A DNA stretch of 64,000 nucleotides. Origin: Variovorax paradoxus (GTDB taxonomy: Bacteria; Pseudomonadota; Gammaproteobacteria; Burkholderiales; Burkholderiaceae_C). The stretch is taken from NCBI RefSeq assembly GCF_018614955.1, contig NZ_JAGGNV010000028.1, forward strand, positions 1 through 64,000, in the 5' to 3' direction. Below are positions 17,182 through 25,984 of this stretch, piece by piece. Numbering within the stretch: the stretch's first letter is position 1; every line of letters starts with the position of its first letter. The notes below the pieces were generated by a model, which did not search any database, was not told the DNA's origin, and saw only the letters and a program-made list of their open reading frames with translations. The translations under genes were made by a program, and so were the position numbers.

Positions 17182-17775
17182 TCACGCCTTCTGTTCGATC
17201 AGCTCGCCGCGCATCAGGTGCAGCGGCGCGCGATGGTAGAGCTTGATGTCGTGAAAGGGGTCGGTCAGGATCTTGGTCATCCACACCAGCCCGGTGCGGA
17301 CATCCTTGAGCCAGAAGAGATGGAAGGTCCGGAACAGCAAGCCGCCGGCGCCGAGCGCCAGCCACACCATGCCGAGCTGCCGGACATAAGCCTCGAAACC
17401 GCTGCCCGGCGCCATCAGCCCGAACACCGTGGGGTCGAGCCAAAGCAGCACCGGCGCTGCGGCCCACAGCCCCATCAGCACGACCTTGCGCCGCAGGTTG
17501 TAGCCGACCTTGATCTCTTCCTTGTGCTCGTGGGTCGCCTGGTTGACGTGGTCGTAGCCCTTGGGCTCGAAGAAGAAATGGCCGGCTTGGCGGCTGGTCA
17601 TCGAGACCAGCCAGCCCATGAGCGCCGCGGCCACCGGATCGACGAAGAGCAGCGCATAGGCGATCACGAAACTGACCGCGCTCACCAGGTGCAGCGACTG
17701 GTTGATGCGGCTGTGGTGGTAGTAGCGATGGTCGTCCCAACGCTGGATTTCGAGGGCGCGGAAGAAGTCTTTCAA
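17182..17775 (-). CDS. Mpo1-like (DUF962-type) integral membrane protein
   Basis: A 197-residue membrane protein that I assign tentatively to the Mpo1/DUF962 family, whose yeast member is an iron-dependent dioxygenase that shortens 2-hydroxy fatty acids. The supporting signature is H21, N25 and H29 just before the first helix, and GHFFFE (65-70) after the second. Further helices lie near 97-115 and 127-150. The start is a TTG at 17775: an AGGAG ribosome-binding sequence sits exactly five bases before it, and the region upstream is not hydrophobic. It is convergent with the aminotransferase (3 bp apart) and divergent from the glycosyltransferase. Confidence 0.6.
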   Translation of the reverse strand: MKDFFRALEIQRWDDHRYYHHSRINQSLHLVSAVSFVIAYALLFVDPVAAALMGWLVSMTSRQAGHFFFEPKGYDHVNQATHEHKEEIKVGYNLRRKVVLMGLWAAAPVLLWLDPTVFGLMAPGSGFEAYVRQLGMVWLALGAGGLLFRTFHLFWLKDVRTGLVWMTKILTDPFHDIKLYHRAPLHLMRGELIEQKA

Positions 17776-17865
17776 GTTTTCTCCTGTGAAGCGCCGGTGG
17801 CGGAGAAGCGCGACGCGTGACGGAATGGTGACCAGCGTGCGTGAAATTTCGTTGACGCCGCTGTC

Positions 17866-19143
17866 ATGCCGATGTTGCAATCGCTGGGCAGCATGCCGCG
17901 CATGGCCTCTTCGCTCTCACCCATCGTGGTCGACGACATGCCGGCTGCGCAACGCTCGCTGCGCATCGCGCTCGTCACCGAGACCTATCCGCCGGAAGTG
18001 AACGGCGTGGCGCTGACCCTGCAGCGCATCGTCGAGGGACTGCATGCGCATCACCACGACATCCAGCTGGTGCGGCCGCGCCAGACCGTGGAGGACATGG
18101 CTTCGCGCGCCGATCGCTTCCACGAGGTGCTGATGCGCGGCTTCCCCATTCCGCGCTATCCGGAGATGAAGATGGGCGTGCCTTCGAAGAAGGCACTGGT
18201 TTCGTTGTGGAGCCGGCGGCGGCCGGACCTAGTCTACATCGCCACCGAGGGACCGCTGGGCTGGTCGGCGCTGCAGGCCGCCGCCGTATTGAAGCTGCCG
18301 GTGTGCTCCGATTTCCGGACCAACTTCCATGCCTACAGCCGCCACTACGGCATCGGCTGGCTGCAGCGGCCCATCATGGGCTACCTGCGCAAGTTCCATA
18401 ACCGCACCGCCTTCACCATGGTGCCGAGCGAGCGCTTGCGCGTGGAACTGGCGACCAAGGGCTTCCAGCGGCTGGTGCTGGTGTCGCGCGGTGTCGACAC
18501 GGCGCTCTTCGATCCGGCGCGACGCAGCGAGGAACTGCGTCGCGCCTGGGGCGTCGAGCCCGGCACCGTCGTTGTCCTCTGCGTGGGCCGCCTGGCGCCG
18601 GAGAAGAATCTCGGCGCGCTGGCCTCCGCCTTCTTCGCGATGCGGCAGGCGCAGCCCACGGCACGGCTGGTGGTCGTCGGCGACGGGCCGGCCCGGCAAG
18701 CGCTGGTGTCGGCGATTCCCGACGCGATCTTCACGGGGACGCGCTACGGCGAGGAACTGGCCGCGCACTATGCGTCGGCCGACGCCTTCCTCTTTCCGAG
18801 CATGACCGAGACCTTCGGCAACGTCACGCTCGAGGCCATGGCCAGCGGGCTGCCGGTGCTGGCCTACGACTACGCCGCGGCGGGACAGCTGATTCGAAGC
18901 GGCGAGAACGGCTTGCTGGCCCGGCTCGGCGACGAAGCCGGATTCATCGGCCAGGCGGTGCGGCTTGCCACCGAACGTGAGCATGCGCTGCGCATGGCGC
19001 AGAAAGCCCGTGAAACGGCGAACGAGCTCGGCTGGGAGCGGATCGTCACGCAGGTCGAGTCGGTCTTCGCCGCGACCCTGGCAGGCGCCGGCGCGGCGCG
19101 CGAGCTCGATGCGGTGAGCCGCGCCGTGGCGGGCGCCATCTAG
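17866..19143 (+). CDS. GT4-family glycosyltransferase
   Basis: A 425-residue GT-B-fold retaining glycosyltransferase. The N-terminal domain has the acceptor-side loop VTETYPPEVNGVA near residues 37-49. The C-terminal domain carries CVGRLAPEKN and the EX7E-type donor motif in SMTETFGNVTLEAMASGLP near 306-324. Proteins of this subfamily include diacylglycerol glycosyltransferases and mannosyltransferases that glycosylate membrane lipids, which would fit the neighbours. The start is uncertain: ATGs at 17866, 17872, 17899 and 17938 are all in frame and none has a strong ribosome-binding sequence. A CTGTCAT heptamer at 17861 is a single PHO half-site at best. Confidence 0.85.
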   Translation: MPMLQSLGSMPRMASSLSPIVVDDMPAAQRSLRIALVTETYPPEVNGVALTLQRIVEGLHAHHHDIQLVRPRQTVEDMASRADRFHEVLMRGFPIPRYPEMKMGVPSKKALVSLWSRRRPDLVYIATEGPLGWSALQAAAVLKLPVCSDFRTNFHAYSRHYGIGWLQRPIMGYLRKFHNRTAFTMVPSERLRVELATKGFQRLVLVSRGVDTALFDPARRSEELRRAWGVEPGTVVVLCVGRLAPEKNLGALASAFFAMRQAQPTARLVVVGDGPARQALVSAIPDAIFTGTRYGEELAAHYASADAFLFPSMTETFGNVTLEAMASGLPVLAYDYAAAGQLIRSGENGLLARLGDEAGFIGQAVRLATEREHALRMAQKARETANELGWERIVTQVESVFAATLAGAGAARELDAVSRAVAGAI

Positions 19144-19161
19144 GGCCTGTCAACAGGCCCT
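19142..19161. terminator. Hairpin shared by two convergent stop codons
   Basis: AGGGCCTG (19142-19149) and CAGGCCCT (19154-19161) form a perfect 8-bp stem with a four-base loop, lying between and overlapping the stops of the glycosyltransferase and lplT. It lacks a T run on either strand, so bidirectional termination or mRNA 3' end protection are both possible. Confidence 0.45.
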
Positions 19162-20420
19162 CAGGTTTCGGGCACCGCGATCGGCCGCGGCCTGCTGCTC
19201 TCCAGCCGCATCAACAGCGCGATCGCCGCGGCGATCATCAGGCCGAAGCCCCACATGAGCGGCACGATCGGAACATCGATCGCGAGCAGCGCGGCGTAGC
19301 CCGCCAGCATCAGCAGGATGCTGAGGTTCTCGTTGAAGCCTTGCACCGCGATCGAGCGGCCGGCGCTCAGCAGTACATGGCCGCGGTGCTGCAGCAGCGC
19401 ATTCAGCGGCACGACCAGCACGCCGCCCACCGCGCCGGCGAGCACCAGCAGCGGCACCGCGACCGCCAGCGAGGAGGCCGAGGCAACCGCAGGCATCAGG
19501 AGGCCGAGCACCACGCCGGCCGGCAGCACGCGTTTGGCTTGATCGAGGCTGACGTACCTGCCAGCCAATGCGGCTCCCGCGATCACGCCGATCGCCACCG
19601 CGGCCTGAAGATAGGCGGCGTGCTCGAGGCTCAGTTGCATGACGTCCGCGGCCCAGCGCAGCACCACGAACTGCAGCGTCGCGCCGGCACCCCAGAAGAT
19701 GGTGGTGACCGCAAGCGACAGGCCGCCGTCGCGATCGCGCCACAGCATGCGGTTGCCGCGCTCGAAGTCGCGCACCAGCTCGACGGCGTGGATGCGGCTG
19801 GCCGGGTAGCGCGCGCCGCTGTCCGGCACGCCCAGGTTCAGCAATCCGGACAGCACGTAGACGAGGAAGATCGCAACGATCGAGAGCGTCAGCGTCGTCG
19901 CTGAAGCCCCCGGCACGCTGGCCGCCAGCCAGGCCTGCAGCGCCAGGCTGGCGCCCGACGAACGAACCAGGTCGGCCACCAGCAGCCCGCCGCACATCGT
20001 TCCCAGCAACGCGGCGCAGATGACGGAGACCTCGATCCATCGATTGGCCGCCACCAGCTGGCGCGGGCCGACGATCTCGGTGACGAGGCCGTACTTGGCC
20101 GGTGCGTACGCGGCCGCGCCGAAGCCGATCACCGCGAAGGCCGCGAAAGGATGCAGGCCGGCGAACAGCATCGCGACGCCGATCATCTTGACCGCGTTCA
20201 TCAGGCTCATGAGCCGGGCCTTCGGCATCGCATCGGCCAGCGGCCCGATCAGCGGCGCGAGAAAGACATATGACAGGGTGAAGGCGAACTTGAGCAGCGG
20301 CGACCACCAGCCGGGCAGGCCGCGTGCTTCCAGCAGTGCGATCGTCACGATCAGCACGGCGTTGTCCGCCAGCGCCGAAACCGCTTGCGCGGCGATCAGC
20401 AGGTGGAATCGAGGCGACAT
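19161..20420 (-). CDS. lplT: Lysophospholipid transporter LplT (MFS)
   Basis: A 419-residue, twelve-helix major-facilitator protein of the LplT family, which flips lysophospholipids inward across the inner membrane for re-acylation. Family marks include the FHLLIAAQAVSALADNAVLIV start, PLLKFAFTLSYVFLAPLIGPLAD and the NGLVTEIVGPRQLVAANRW-like block near residues 115-130. In E. coli lplT is fused in an operon to aas; here no acyltransferase follows, and the gene is convergent with the GT4 glycosyltransferase. It belongs to the lipid-themed set from 14.6 kb onward. Confidence 0.9.
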   Translation of the reverse strand: MSPRFHLLIAAQAVSALADNAVLIVTIALLEARGLPGWWSPLLKFAFTLSYVFLAPLIGPLADAMPKARLMSLMNAVKMIGVAMLFAGLHPFAAFAVIGFGAAAYAPAKYGLVTEIVGPRQLVAANRWIEVSVICAALLGTMCGGLLVADLVRSSGASLALQAWLAASVPGASATTLTLSIVAIFLVYVLSGLLNLGVPDSGARYPASRIHAVELVRDFERGNRMLWRDRDGGLSLAVTTIFWGAGATLQFVVLRWAADVMQLSLEHAAYLQAAVAIGVIAGAALAGRYVSLDQAKRVLPAGVVLGLLMPAVASASSLAVAVPLLVLAGAVGGVLVVPLNALLQHRGHVLLSAGRSIAVQGFNENLSILLMLAGYAALLAIDVPIVPLMWGFGLMIAAAIALLMRLESSRPRPIAVPET

Positions 20421-20471
20421 CGACGCCGATGGTCACGAGGCCGTGTGACGTGGATGTGAACCAGCCCCAAG

Positions 20472-20489
20472 CTGTCTAACATATGTCAC
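20472..20489. promoter_or_regulatory. Possible PHO box between lplT and the quinone reductase gene
   Basis: CTGTCTA-ACAT-ATGTCAC matches 11 of the 14 half-site positions of the PhoB consensus (two CTGTCAT/C repeats with four bases between). It lies 52 bp upstream of the lplT start and 27 bp upstream of the quinone reductase start. An internal ACATATGT palindrome offers another reading. Short matches like this also arise by chance. Confidence 0.3.
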
Positions 20490-20515
20490 TTTCGCCACAG
20501 CCATTCAGGAAACAC

Positions 20516-21499
20516 ATGAGCAAAGCCGTCCGCATCGACCGCCCCGGCGGTCCCGAGGAACTGAAGATCGTCGATGTCGAGGTCGGCGAGCCCGGCCCGG
20601 GAGAGATCCGCATCCGCCACCACGCGGTGGGCCTCAACTTCATCGACACCTACCAGCGCAGCGGCCTCTACCCCTTCGCGATGCCGCTGCAGCTCGGCAT
20701 GGAAGCTGCAGGCGTGGTCGAGGCGGTGGGTGAAGGCGTCACGCACCTGAAGCCCGGCGACCGCGCCGCCTATGCGAGCCAGCCGCCGGGTGCCTACAGC
20801 GAGCTGCGCGTGATGCCGGCCAAGTGCGTGTGCAAGCTGCCGGATGCGATCTCCTTCGAGACCGGCGCCGCGATGATGCTCAAGGGGCTGACGGCGCAGT
20901 ACCTGCTCAAGAAGACGCTGCCGGTCGAGGGGTTGCAGCCGGGCGACTTCATCGTGTTCCATGCGGCCGCGGGCGGCGTGGGCCTGATCGCCTGCCAATG
21001 GGCCCGGGCGCTGGGCCTGCAGCTCATCGGCACCGCCGGCACCGATGCCAAGTGCAAGCTGGCGCTCGCGAATGGCGCCGCGCACACGATCAACTACAGC
21101 ACCGAGAACTTCGCCGAGCGCGTCAGGGAGATCACGGGCGGCAAGGGCGTGAAGGTGGTCTACGACTCGGTCGGCAAGGACACCTTCGAGGGTTCGCTGA
21201 ACTGCCTGCGCCCCTTCGGCCTGCTCGCCATCTTCGGCAACGGCTCGGGGCCGGTGCCGCCGGTCAACCTCGGCACGCTGGCGTCCAAGGGCTCGCTCTA
21301 CCTGACGCGGCCGACGCTGTTCACCCACATCGCGACGCGCGAGAGCACGCAGGCGATGGCCGACGACCTGTTCGCGGCTGTGACGAGCGGTGCGGTGAAG
21401 ATCCCGATCGACCAGCGCTATGCGTTGGCCGATGTGCGGCAGGCGCATCGCGATCTCGAGGCGCGCAAGACCACCGGGTGCACGATCCTGACCTTGTAG
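20516..21499 (+). CDS. qor: NADPH:quinone oxidoreductase (zinc-independent MDR family)
   Basis: A 327-residue medium-chain dehydrogenase/reductase of the QOR type, reducing quinones with NADPH in the cytoplasm. The domain order is GroES-like N-terminus (HHAVGLNFIDTYQRSGLYP near residues 36-54), then the nucleotide-binding AAAGGVGL loop near 152-159 and GTAGTDAKC. Zinc-ligand cysteines of alcohol dehydrogenases are absent. I start at the ATG at 20516, preceded by CAGGAAA. It is divergent from lplT. Confidence 0.9.
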   Translation: MSKAVRIDRPGGPEELKIVDVEVGEPGPGEIRIRHHAVGLNFIDTYQRSGLYPFAMPLQLGMEAAGVVEAVGEGVTHLKPGDRAAYASQPPGAYSELRVMPAKCVCKLPDAISFETGAAMMLKGLTAQYLLKKTLPVEGLQPGDFIVFHAAAGGVGLIACQWARALGLQLIGTAGTDAKCKLALANGAAHTINYSTENFAERVREITGGKGVKVVYDSVGKDTFEGSLNCLRPFGLLAIFGNGSGPVPPVNLGTLASKGSLYLTRPTLFTHIATRESTQAMADDLFAAVTSGAVKIPIDQRYALADVRQAHRDLEARKTTGCTILTL

Positions 21500-21508
21500 A
21501 GTCCAGGC

Positions 21509-21617
21509 CGACGCCGGGCCGCCAGCGCGGCGAAGTCCGCGCTTCGCGCAGACGGGCGACCTGCTGCTTCCCCCTCGGGGGCAGCGAGTACACGCAGTGA
21601 CGGAGCGTGGGGGCCAG
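21509..21617 (-). repeat. Dispersed gene-end repeat, copy A
   Basis: A G+C-rich element directly abutting the stop codon of the Na/Pi cotransporter gene. Its core shares TCCCCCTCGGGGG, GCGA and TACACGCAG, in the same order and spacing, with copy B at 28911-29008, which also abuts a stop codon of a minus-strand gene. CCCCCTCGGGGG can form a short hairpin that might terminate transcription. I recall such elements as common in Comamonadaceae genomes. Confidence 0.6.
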
Positions 21618-23276
21618 TTATTCCAGTGCGCTGAGGCGCGACTCGCGCAATCGGCTCGGCGCCAGCGCGCCGGCCGAATCGAGGATCGGGTAGGCGATCG
21701 AGCAGATGTGGGAGTTGATGCGCTTCAAGTCGCTGATCAGGTCGATGTGCAGCGAGCTGGTCTCGATGCTCGAAGCGGTCTGGTCCGAAAGTCGCCCCAG
21801 GTGCGTGGTGGCGTAGGCGCGCTCCAGGTCGCGGAAGCGCGCCTTCTCTTCGAGCAGCTTCTGGGCGTCGCGCACGCTGCCGTTCAGGAACACGCTCATG
21901 CTGAGCCGCAGGTTCGCGACCAGCCGCTCGTGCAGCTCCACGATCTCGCGCATGCCGGCGTCCGAGAAGTTGCGCTGCTTCTTGATCTTCTTGTCCTCGA
22001 TGTCGATCACCACGCGCTCGATGATGTCGCCGATCTGCTCCATGTTGATGGTGAAGCTGATGATGTCGGTCCAGCGCCGGCTCTCCTCCTCGCCCAGCGC
22101 CTCCCGCGAGATCTTGGTCAGGTAGTACTTGATGGCCGAGTACAGCTCGTCGACGGTGTCGTCGAGCTTGCGCAGCTCGGCGGCCAGGCGCAGGTCGTTG
22201 TCGCGGATCACCTTGAGCATGCCGATCAGCATGCTCTCGACGATGTCGGCCTGGTGCAGCGCCTCGCGCGCTGCATTGGAGATCGCGAGGGATGGCGTGG
22301 ACAGCGCCGAGGGGTCGAGGTGCCGCGGCCGCTGCATGGCCGCGGGTTCCGCCGCCACGGGCAAGAGGCGCGTCACCAGCTTCGCGACCCCGTCCGTAAG
22401 CCCGATGAAACCGATGCTGACGACCACGTTGAAAGCCAGATGGAAAAGCACCACCAGCTGCGTCGCATCGCTGATGTAGGGCCTGACCTCGCGCAGGTAC
22501 AGGCCGACGAAGGGCGTCGCGATCGCCACGCCGAGCAGCTTGAAGACCAGGTTGCCGACCGTGACCTGCCGCACCACGACCGCCGACTTCGCGGTGGTCA
22601 GCACCGCGAGCAGGCCGCTGCCGAGGTTGGCGCCGAGCACCAGGCCCAGCGCGACGTCGAGCGGCACCACGTTCGAGCTGGCCATCGCCGCGACCAGCAG
22701 CACAACCGCCAGGCTGGAATAGGCCGCGATCGCGAGCGCGGCGCCGATGGTGATCTCGAGCAGCACGTCGCTGCTGAGCGAGGCCAGCAGAGCCAGCACC
22801 GGTGGCGATGAGAACAGCGGCCCCGTGGCCTCCACCACCAGCTGCAGCGCCAGCAGCATGAGGCCGAGGCCGATCAGCACGCGCCCCATGCGCCCTGCGG
22901 CAGTCGAGGCCCGCGTGATGAAGAGCACCACGCCGACGAAGATGAAGAGCGGCGACAGCCACGACAGGTCGGCTGAGAACAGCACCGACATCAGCGCCGT
23001 GCCCACATCGGCGCCGCGCATCACCGCCAGTGCGGCCGGCAGCGCGACCAGGCCCTGGCCGACGAAGGACGAAGTCATCAGCGAGGTGGCGGTGCTCGAC
23101 TGCACCAGCGCCGTCACGCCGATGCCCGAGAGGGCCGCGGTGAAGCGGTTGCGCATGCTGTGCACCAGGATCTTGCGCAAATTGGCGCCGAAGACGCGCA
23201 GCACGCCGGTGCGAACGAGATGGGTACCCCATACCAGCAGCGCAACGGCTGCCAGCAGATTCAACAGATGCTTCAT
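21618..23276 (-). CDS. Na+/phosphate cotransporter family protein with PhoU-like C-terminus
   Basis: A 552-residue protein of the NptA/YjbB type. The N-terminal half holds two Na/Pi-cotransporter repeats with the QSSTATSLMTSSF motif near residues 59-71 and LGANLGSGLLAV near 210-221. After about residue 335 comes a helical PhoU-like domain, seen in segments such as HQADIVESMLIGMLKVIRDND and ITFSINMEQIGDIIERVV. Proteins of this type move inorganic phosphate with sodium, often outward. It is monocistronic, with the phosphodiesterase gene ending 37 bp upstream. Phosphate handling links it to the surrounding organophosphate genes. Confidence 0.88.
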   Translation of the reverse strand: MKHLLNLLAAVALLVWGTHLVRTGVLRVFGANLRKILVHSMRNRFTAALSGIGVTALVQSSTATSLMTSSFVGQGLVALPAALAVMRGADVGTALMSVLFSADLSWLSPLFIFVGVVLFITRASTAAGRMGRVLIGLGLMLLALQLVVEATGPLFSSPPVLALLASLSSDVLLEITIGAALAIAAYSSLAVVLLVAAMASSNVVPLDVALGLVLGANLGSGLLAVLTTAKSAVVVRQVTVGNLVFKLLGVAIATPFVGLYLREVRPYISDATQLVVLFHLAFNVVVSIGFIGLTDGVAKLVTRLLPVAAEPAAMQRPRHLDPSALSTPSLAISNAAREALHQADIVESMLIGMLKVIRDNDLRLAAELRKLDDTVDELYSAIKYYLTKISREALGEEESRRWTDIISFTINMEQIGDIIERVVIDIEDKKIKKQRNFSDAGMREIVELHERLVANLRLSMSVFLNGSVRDAQKLLEEKARFRDLERAYATTHLGRLSDQTASSIETSSLHIDLISDLKRINSHICSIAYPILDSAGALAPSRLRESRLSALE

Positions 23277-23313
23277 GGAAGCGGAGGACTATACGCCGCG
23301 CACCCGAGCCGCT

Positions 23314-24135
23314 TCAGTCGATCAGCGCCCCGTTGTCGTGGAAGGGGTAGGGGCCCTCGAAGCTGCCGCTCGGCACGAGGTGGGTCACCAGCCGCTCGCC
23401 AGCCCAGGCATGGATACGAAAGCCGGGCGGCTCCAGCATCCAGGCCGAAGGCGCGTCCGGCGCCAGGTCGAGCGCGACCTGGTGTGCCGGAGACGGCGCG
23501 GTGGAGGCGATGCTGCCGCCGAAGCGCACGTCGATGGCGCGATGCAGATGGCCGCAGATCACGCGCTCGACGTTGGGGTGCCGCGCGATCAGCGCTTCGA
23601 GCGCCTCGCTGCCCTCCAGCAAGCCGATTTCGTCCATGTGGCCGATCAGCGTCTGGAAGGGCGGATGGTGCATCGCGACCACCACGGGTTCGTCGCGGTA
23701 GCGATCGAGCTGCGTCTCGAGCCAGGCCAGCCGCTGCTCGCACAGGGTGCCGTGGCTCTGGCCGGGCACGCAGGTGTCGAGCGCGAGCAGGCGCAGGTCG
23801 CTGACCTTCACGGTGTACTGGACGAAGCCTTCGCTGCCCAGGTAGCCATGCGCGGGAAAGCTGCGGCGCAGCTGGTCGCGGTCGTCGTGGTTGCCGGGCA
23901 TCAGGTAGACCGGCATCGGAAGCGGCGCCAGCAGTTCTTCGAGATGCGCATATTCGGCCGCGCGGCCGAAGTCGCTCAGGTCGCCGGTGATCACCACCGC
24001 GTCGGGCTGTTGCTTGAGATGCAGGACGGATTGCACCGCGCGCTGCAGATAGGGTGCCGTGTCGAGCCGGCCGTAGGCGAGGCGGCCCGGTTCGCGGATG
24101 TGCAGGTCGCTCAGTTGAACGAGAAAGGTGGTCAT
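23314..24135 (-). CDS. GpdQ/CpdA-like metallophosphodiesterase
   Basis: A 273-residue calcineurin-like phosphoesterase with a two-metal active site: D10-x-H12, G51-D52, G81-NHD84, a MHHPPF block and GHLH. The pattern of the spacers (YGRLD near 21-25, PDAVVITGD, PVYLMPGNHDD, a HQVALDL segment and the closing PYPFHDNG) resembles the glycerophosphodiesterase GpdQ more than a plain cAMP phosphodiesterase. The start ATG overlaps the stop of the ABC ATPase gene (ATGA). As last gene of a binding-protein importer operon it may cleave the imported phosphodiester in the cytoplasm; cAMP breakdown is the alternative. Confidence 0.87.
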   Translation of the reverse strand: MTTFLVQLSDLHIREPGRLAYGRLDTAPYLQRAVQSVLHLKQQPDAVVITGDLSDFGRAAEYAHLEELLAPLPMPVYLMPGNHDDRDQLRRSFPAHGYLGSEGFVQYTVKVSDLRLLALDTCVPGQSHGTLCEQRLAWLETQLDRYRDEPVVVAMHHPPFQTLIGHMDEIGLLEGSEALEALIARHPNVERVICGHLHRAIDVRFGGSIASTAPSPAHQVALDLAPDAPSAWMLEPPGFRIHAWAGERLVTHLVPSGSFEGPYPFHDNGALID

Positions 24136-25190
24136 GCGAGCTCCTGGGAGGTCATGAGGCGATCGGGGTCGATGCGGACACCGACGCTGTCGCCCGGGCG
24201 GAAAGCGATGTCGCGGCCGACATCGGCGACGAGCAGCGGCTCTCCCTCCGCGCGCAGCTTGAGTTGCACGCGGTCGCCGAGAAAGGTGCGCTGCTCGACG
24301 GTCGCTGCGCCCCAGCCGGCCTGAGGCGCACTGACCTCCAGGTCTTCGGGTCGGATGAGCAGCGTCGTGTGCGCCTTCCACGCCGGCGGGCAAGTGAAGG
24401 CCGCGCCGCCCAGGCGCAGCACGCCCTCGGCGACCGCATCGGGCGCGCGCTGCAGCCGGTTCACGCGGCCGAGGAACTCGGCCACGAACGGATGCGCCGG
24501 CGCGCGGTAGAGGTCTTCACCGCGCCCGATCTGCACGATGCGGCCGGCGCTCATCACCGCCAGCCGGTCGGCGATCGCCATCGCTTCCTGCTGGTCGTGC
24601 GTGACGTGGATCGCAGTGATGTGCAGCCTGCGCAGCAGCTCGGCCAGCTCGTCGCGCAGCGATTCCTTGAGCTTGGCATCGAGGGCGGCCAGCGGCTCGT
24701 CGAGCAGCAGCACGCGGGGGCGCACGGCCACCGCGCGCGCCAGCGCTACGCGTTGGCGCTGGCCACCGGAGAGTTCGGCGGGCCGCTTCTTTCCCAGGCC
24801 GCCGAGCCGGGTGAGGTCGACCAGTTCGCCCACGAGGCGCCGCTCTTCGGCGGGTGCCACGCCGCGGATGCGCAGGCCATAGCCGATGTTGGCTTCCACC
24901 GTCATCTGGGGAAAGAGCGCGTAGCTCTGGAACACCATGCCGACGCCGCGCTGCTCCACCGGCCGCGCCGTGACGTCCTGGTCGCCGAAGACGATGCGGC
25001 TGCCTTCGTCGGGCGACTCGAGGCCGGCGATCAGGCGCAGCAGCGTGGTCTTGCCGCAGCCTGAGGGGCCGAGCAGCGCCAGCACCTCGCCAGGCTCGAC
25101 ATGCAGCGTGGTCGGCAGCAGCCCGCGCGTGCCGTCGGCATAGGTCTTCGCGCAGTTGGAAATATCGACCGGGATGCGTTCAAGTTCCAT
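24132..25190 (-). CDS. ABC transporter ATP-binding protein
   Basis: A 352-residue importer ATPase of the spermidine/iron/phosphonate (PotA/FbpC-like) type. Walker A GPSGCGKTT is at residues 41-49, then the Q-loop FQSYALFPQMTV, the LSGGQRQRVALARA signature, Walker B LLLDEPLAALD and the switch histidine in VTHDQ. A C-terminal TOBE-like regulatory domain follows after about residue 240. It overlaps the upstream permease gene by 11 bp and the phosphodiesterase gene by 4 bp, so all are translated from one message. Confidence 0.93.
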   Translation of the reverse strand: MELERIPVDISNCAKTYADGTRGLLPTTLHVEPGEVLALLGPSGCGKTTLLRLIAGLESPDEGSRIVFGDQDVTARPVEQRGVGMVFQSYALFPQMTVEANIGYGLRIRGVAPAEERRLVGELVDLTRLGGLGKKRPAELSGGQRQRVALARAVAVRPRVLLLDEPLAALDAKLKESLRDELAELLRRLHITAIHVTHDQQEAMAIADRLAVMSAGRIVQIGRGEDLYRAPAHPFVAEFLGRVNRLQRAPDAVAEGVLRLGGAAFTCPPAWKAHTTLLIRPEDLEVSAPQAGWGAATVEQRTFLGDRVQLKLRAEGEPLLVADVGRDIAFRPGDSVGVRIDPDRLMTSQELA

Positions 25191-25977
25191 AGCGTTTTTG
25201 CACTTGATGGGCCAGGTACTGCAGGCCCCACAGGACGGGCAGGATGACGATGAAGAAGACCAGCGTGTAGGCCGAGCCGATTTCCAGCCGCATCGATGCG
25301 TAGCTGTCGGCCAGGCCCACGGGCAGGGTGCGGGTCAGCGGCGTGTGCAGCATCCAGGTGAGGTTGAATTCGCCGACCGACAGCGTGAACACCATCAGGC
25401 TGCCGGCCACGATGGCCGGAAACACCGCGGGCACCAGCACGCCGAGAAAGCGCTGCCTGAAGTTGGCGCCCAGGGAGCGCGCGGCTTCTTCGAGCGCGCG
25501 CAGCTCTTCGCGCTGGAAGGCCGAAGACACGGTGCGCACCATGAAGGGCAGCGTGAACACGATGTGGCCGACCAGGATGAAGGCGAAGCTCTGGCGGAAC
25601 GCGGTGAGCTGGCCGTAGGCCAGGATCAGCGCCAGCGCCGTGGCGAGGCCAGGCACCGCCACCGGCAGCGTGATCAGTTCCTCGAAGGCGCGTGCGGCGC
25701 GCGTGCGGCTGCGCGCCAGCGCATAGGCGCAAGGCACGCCCAAAAGCAGCGTGCAGATCACGCAGCCCAGGGCCAGCGCGATCGACCAGCCGACGGTGCT
25801 GCCGTAGACCTCCCAGACTTCACCGAGCCAGCGCAATGTCAGCCCGCTCTTGAGGCCGGCGCTGTAGTTGTTGACCAGGCCGGCCATGATCGACAGCAGC
25901 ATCGGCGCGATCATGAACAGGCTCACGAGCACGGTGACGGTCAGCAGGAACGGTGCGGGTGTCGTGGTGGTGCGCAT
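25180..25977 (-). CDS. ABC transporter permease (second)
   Basis: A 265-residue, six-helix inner-membrane permease of the binding-protein-dependent class. The cytoplasmic EAA loop that docks on the ATPase is visible as EEAARSLGANFRQRFLGVLVPAVFP near residues 158-182. It starts 7 bp after the first permease gene and overlaps the ATPase gene. It forms a heterodimeric channel with the product of 25985-26791. Confidence 0.92.
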   Translation of the reverse strand: MRTTTTPAPFLLTVTVLVSLFMIAPMLLSIMAGLVNNYSAGLKSGLTLRWLGEVWEVYGSTVGWSIALALGCVICTLLLGVPCAYALARSRTRAARAFEELITLPVAVPGLATALALILAYGQLTAFRQSFAFILVGHIVFTLPFMVRTVSSAFQREELRALEEAARSLGANFRQRFLGVLVPAVFPAIVAGSLMVFTLSVGEFNLTWMLHTPLTRTLPVGLADSYASMRLEIGSAYTLVFFIVILPVLWGLQYLAHQVQKRYGT

Positions 25978-25984
25978 CGCGTGC

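Noticed and set aside
23278..23315. GAAGCGG...CCGCTTC as a terminator of the phosphodiesterase gene
   Set aside because: The arms are 24 bases apart, one arm overlaps the stop codon and there is no T run.
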